Shown in pieces: positions 63,801-64,000 of a stretch of DNA of 64,000 bases. The notes under the pieces are model-generated. The model saw nothing but the letters and a program-made list of their open reading frames with translations. It was not told the DNA's origin and did not search any database. The DNA is from Stratiolaelaps scimitus. Lineage: Eukaryota; Arthropoda; Arachnida; Mesostigmata; Laelapidae. The translations under genes and the position numbers were made by a program. Each line of letters begins with the position of its first letter. Position 1 is the first letter of the stretch. Where the stretch lies: NCBI GenBank assembly GCA_019614645.1, contig JABWDB010000016.1, positions 4,464,001 to 4,528,000 of the forward strand, written 5' to 3'.

Positions 63801-64000
63801 TATGCTGCTGGTTGCTGCTTGTTATACATGTATTTATCTAATTACCTCCGTTATCTACAGTCCTTCTAGCAGACCCCTTAAATGATGGCGGTCGCTTCTG
63901 TAACGCTCTTTTTCTATGAATCTATTATACCATTGCTAGCGGCAAAAGTATCAGTCAGCTGTTAAGTAAAATGTTACTATTCTGTAGTGATTCTATGCCA
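60851..64000. other. AT-rich sequence with no gene recognised
   Basis: No supported exon. Contains a perfect hairpin at 63045-63072 and a TA run at about 63095-63113. Open frames are short and featureless. Confidence 0.5.
63045..63072. repeat. Perfect inverted repeat (hairpin)
   Basis: GATTTATAATT, six nt, then AATTATAAATC, followed by an A-run. Could fold as an 11-bp AT hairpin. No associated gene. Confidence 0.9.

Overview
The window reads as nuclear DNA of an animal, most likely an arthropod. Protein genes are split by short GT-AG introns. There are eukaryotic Leu tRNA genes with Pol III T-run terminators, and an ionotropic receptor of the protostome type. A mite or another chelicerate would fit the gene types and the heavy microsatellite load, but that placement is inference. 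I see no bacterial, viral or complete transposon sequence.

Layout. Positions 1 to about 28,500 are relatively GC-rich and crowded with microsatellites (CAG/CTG, AG/CT, AC/GT, TA and AAT tracts, including a 75-bp TA run). I found no exon there that I can defend; the long open frames follow the repeats. From about 28,500 on the sequence is more AT-rich and carries the genes. Three identical tRNA-Leu(CAG) genes (+ strand) lie at 31.36, 32.18 and 37.62 kb. A pancreatic-type lipase gene lies on the minus strand (36.28 to about 33.66 kb). A broken copy of one of its exons sits at 38.14-37.93 kb. Acireductone dioxygenase (ARD, minus) has its last two exons at 39.09-38.36 kb and its first coding exon about 7 kb away at 46.23-46.11 kb. 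An entire ionotropic receptor gene (+ strand, 40.65-44.30 kb, five exons, 727 codons) lies inside that ARD intron. NADPH-cytochrome P450 reductase (CPR, minus, 12 coding exons, 679 codons) fills 56.96-50.16 kb and reads through in frame from ATG to stop. It has a splice acceptor directly before the ATG, so its promoter and leader exon lie further upstream, possibly near the GC-rich patch at 59.9-60.85 kb. The rest, to 64 kb, shows no gene I can support.

The protein genes do not form one pathway. CPR supplies electrons to microsomal P450s and heme oxygenase, ARD acts in methionine salvage, the lipase would be secreted, and the receptor would be a membrane ligand-gated channel. The most interesting structural points are the receptor nested antisense in the ARD intron, the lipase exon pseudogene with the related intron repeats, and the identical tRNA-Leu trio. 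I did not find a clear undescribed system.
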